A stretch of DNA of 6,846 bases, taken from positions 1 through 6,846 of the forward strand of contig JACDCJ010000110.1 in assembly GCA_013817655.1 (NCBI GenBank). Reading direction: 5' to 3'. Source of the DNA: Actinosomnolentus pattersoniae (SeqCode) (GTDB lineage: Bacteria > Actinomycetota > UBA4738). Under the pieces are notes generated by a model. The model had not been told where the DNA came from. It made no database searches and saw nothing but the letters and a program-made list of their open reading frames with translations. The translations under genes and the position numbers were made by a program. Positions within the stretch are counted from its first letter, which is position 1; every line of letters begins with the position of its first letter. Below, piece by piece: positions 6,233-6,846 of this stretch.

Positions 6233-6846
6233 TCAGGCCCTCGACCGTCTGGGATCCAGGGCTTCGAGTCCCGTGCGGAGCGACTCCACGGCCGCCTCCA
6301 GATCGCCGGCGGCGATATCGAGCTCGCCCAGCTCACGCCAGCTCGCCGCGATCTGCTGGCGCGCTCCGACCTTCGAAAAGTGCGAGGCCGCATCCTCGAA
6401 CGCGGCGCGGGCCTCGTCCCCACGGTCGAGCAGCGACAGCGCTCTGCCCCTCAGGAACAGCACGCGGCCCTCCTCGAGCTCGTCCCCCTCCACGTACAGC
6501 AGGGCGCGCTCGGCGAAGGCCAGGGCGTCTTCGGGCCGGCCCTCCAGAAGCGCCAGGCGACTGCGCTCCGTGTGGACGTAGGCGAGGTCCGCCGGGGAAG
6601 AGTCCTCCTGGAGGAGGGCCTCAGCCCGGTCCAGGTGCGTCGAGGCCTCAGCCGTTCTTGGTGGATCGGCCTCGAGGCAGATGAACGCGTACGCGTTGTG
6701 CAACCGGGCGACCCTGCGCTGGTCGTCCACCTGCTCGAGAAGGAGCCGGGCCTGGGTCGCGAGCTGGAGCGCCTCGCTCCAGCGCTTGCTCTCGGCCAGC
6801 ACACGGCTCGCGGCCCAGTACGTTCGCGCCCTTGTCTCGACGGAGA
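6233..6846 (-). CDS. TPR-repeat protein, partial (N-terminus beyond the window)
   Basis: The reading frame is open from its TGA stop to the right edge of the window, giving 203 visible C-terminal residues with no convincing start. A GTG at 6802 is in frame but has coding-like residues before it (TYWAASR). The sequence is almost all helix, built of about five tetratricopeptide-like helix pairs. Examples are YWAASRVLAESKRWSEAL, HTERSRLALLEGRPEDALAF, GRALSLLDRGDEARAAFEDA and WRELGELDIAAGDLEAAVES. It ends in a short basic tail. TPR arrays bind proteins or peptides. Proteins with this repeat style in Actinobacteria often carry an N-terminal XRE-type helix-turn-helix, so a regulatory role is possible, but that part is not visible. 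It overlaps the ribosome binding site of the downstream response regulator and is probably co-expressed with it. Confidence 0.8.
   Translation of the reverse strand, partial: SVETRARTYWAASRVLAESKRWSEALQLATQARLLLEQVDDQRRVARLHNAYAFICLEADPPRTAEASTHLDRAEALLQEDSSPADLAYVHTERSRLALLEGRPEDALAFAERALLYVEGDELEEGRVLFLRGRALSLLDRGDEARAAFEDAASHFSKVGARQQIAASWRELGELDIAAGDLEAAVESLRTGLEALDPRRSRA
6238..6242 (-). promoter_or_regulatory. Ribosome binding site of the response regulator
   Basis: On the minus strand this reads GAGGG, seven bases before the ATG at 6230, and lies inside the last codons of the TPR gene. It supports the chosen start and translational coupling between the two genes. Confidence 0.65.

Overview
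The window is high-GC (clearly well above 60%) chromosomal DNA from a bacterium, with dense genes, short spacers, GTG/TTG starts and long spurious antisense ORFs typical of such genomes. The pairing of a TPR protein with a NarL/LuxR-type response regulator, plus the codon bias, fits Actinomycetota best. Chloroflexota or another high-GC phylum cannot be excluded from sequence alone. No mobile element, CRISPR array, tRNA or rRNA is visible.

Left part (1-1835): gcvT, the aminomethyltransferase of the glycine cleavage system, runs rightward. It meets, 22 bases after its stop, a convergent gene for a secreted lipoprotein of unknown function. gcvH and gcvP do not follow gcvT, so if they are linked they lie upstream of the window.

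Centre (1836-5607): a 428-base non-coding region carries a possible promoter, a well-conserved cobalamin (adenosylcobalamin-class) riboswitch and a 3' expression platform. That platform can be drawn as mutually exclusive hairpins, the last of which covers the ribosome binding site. It precedes a tight three-gene operon for vitamin B12/corrinoid import: a lipoprotein substrate-binding protein (btuF), a FecCD-family permease (btuC) and an ATPase (btuD). BtuF captures corrinoid outside the membrane, BtuC forms the channel and BtuD drives transport. The riboswitch would shut the operon when intracellular B12 is sufficient. The ATPase carries an extra C-terminal domain of about 155 residues with a glycine-rich, Rossmann-like start, whose function I cannot name. 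It is the most unusual protein feature here.

Right part (5604-6846, minus strand): a NarL/FixJ-type response regulator lies directly downstream of a TPR-repeat protein whose N-terminus is outside the window. The two are almost certainly co-transcribed. The regulator's stop codon and the btuD stop codon share a palindromic CTAG, so the two operons converge with no spacer at all.
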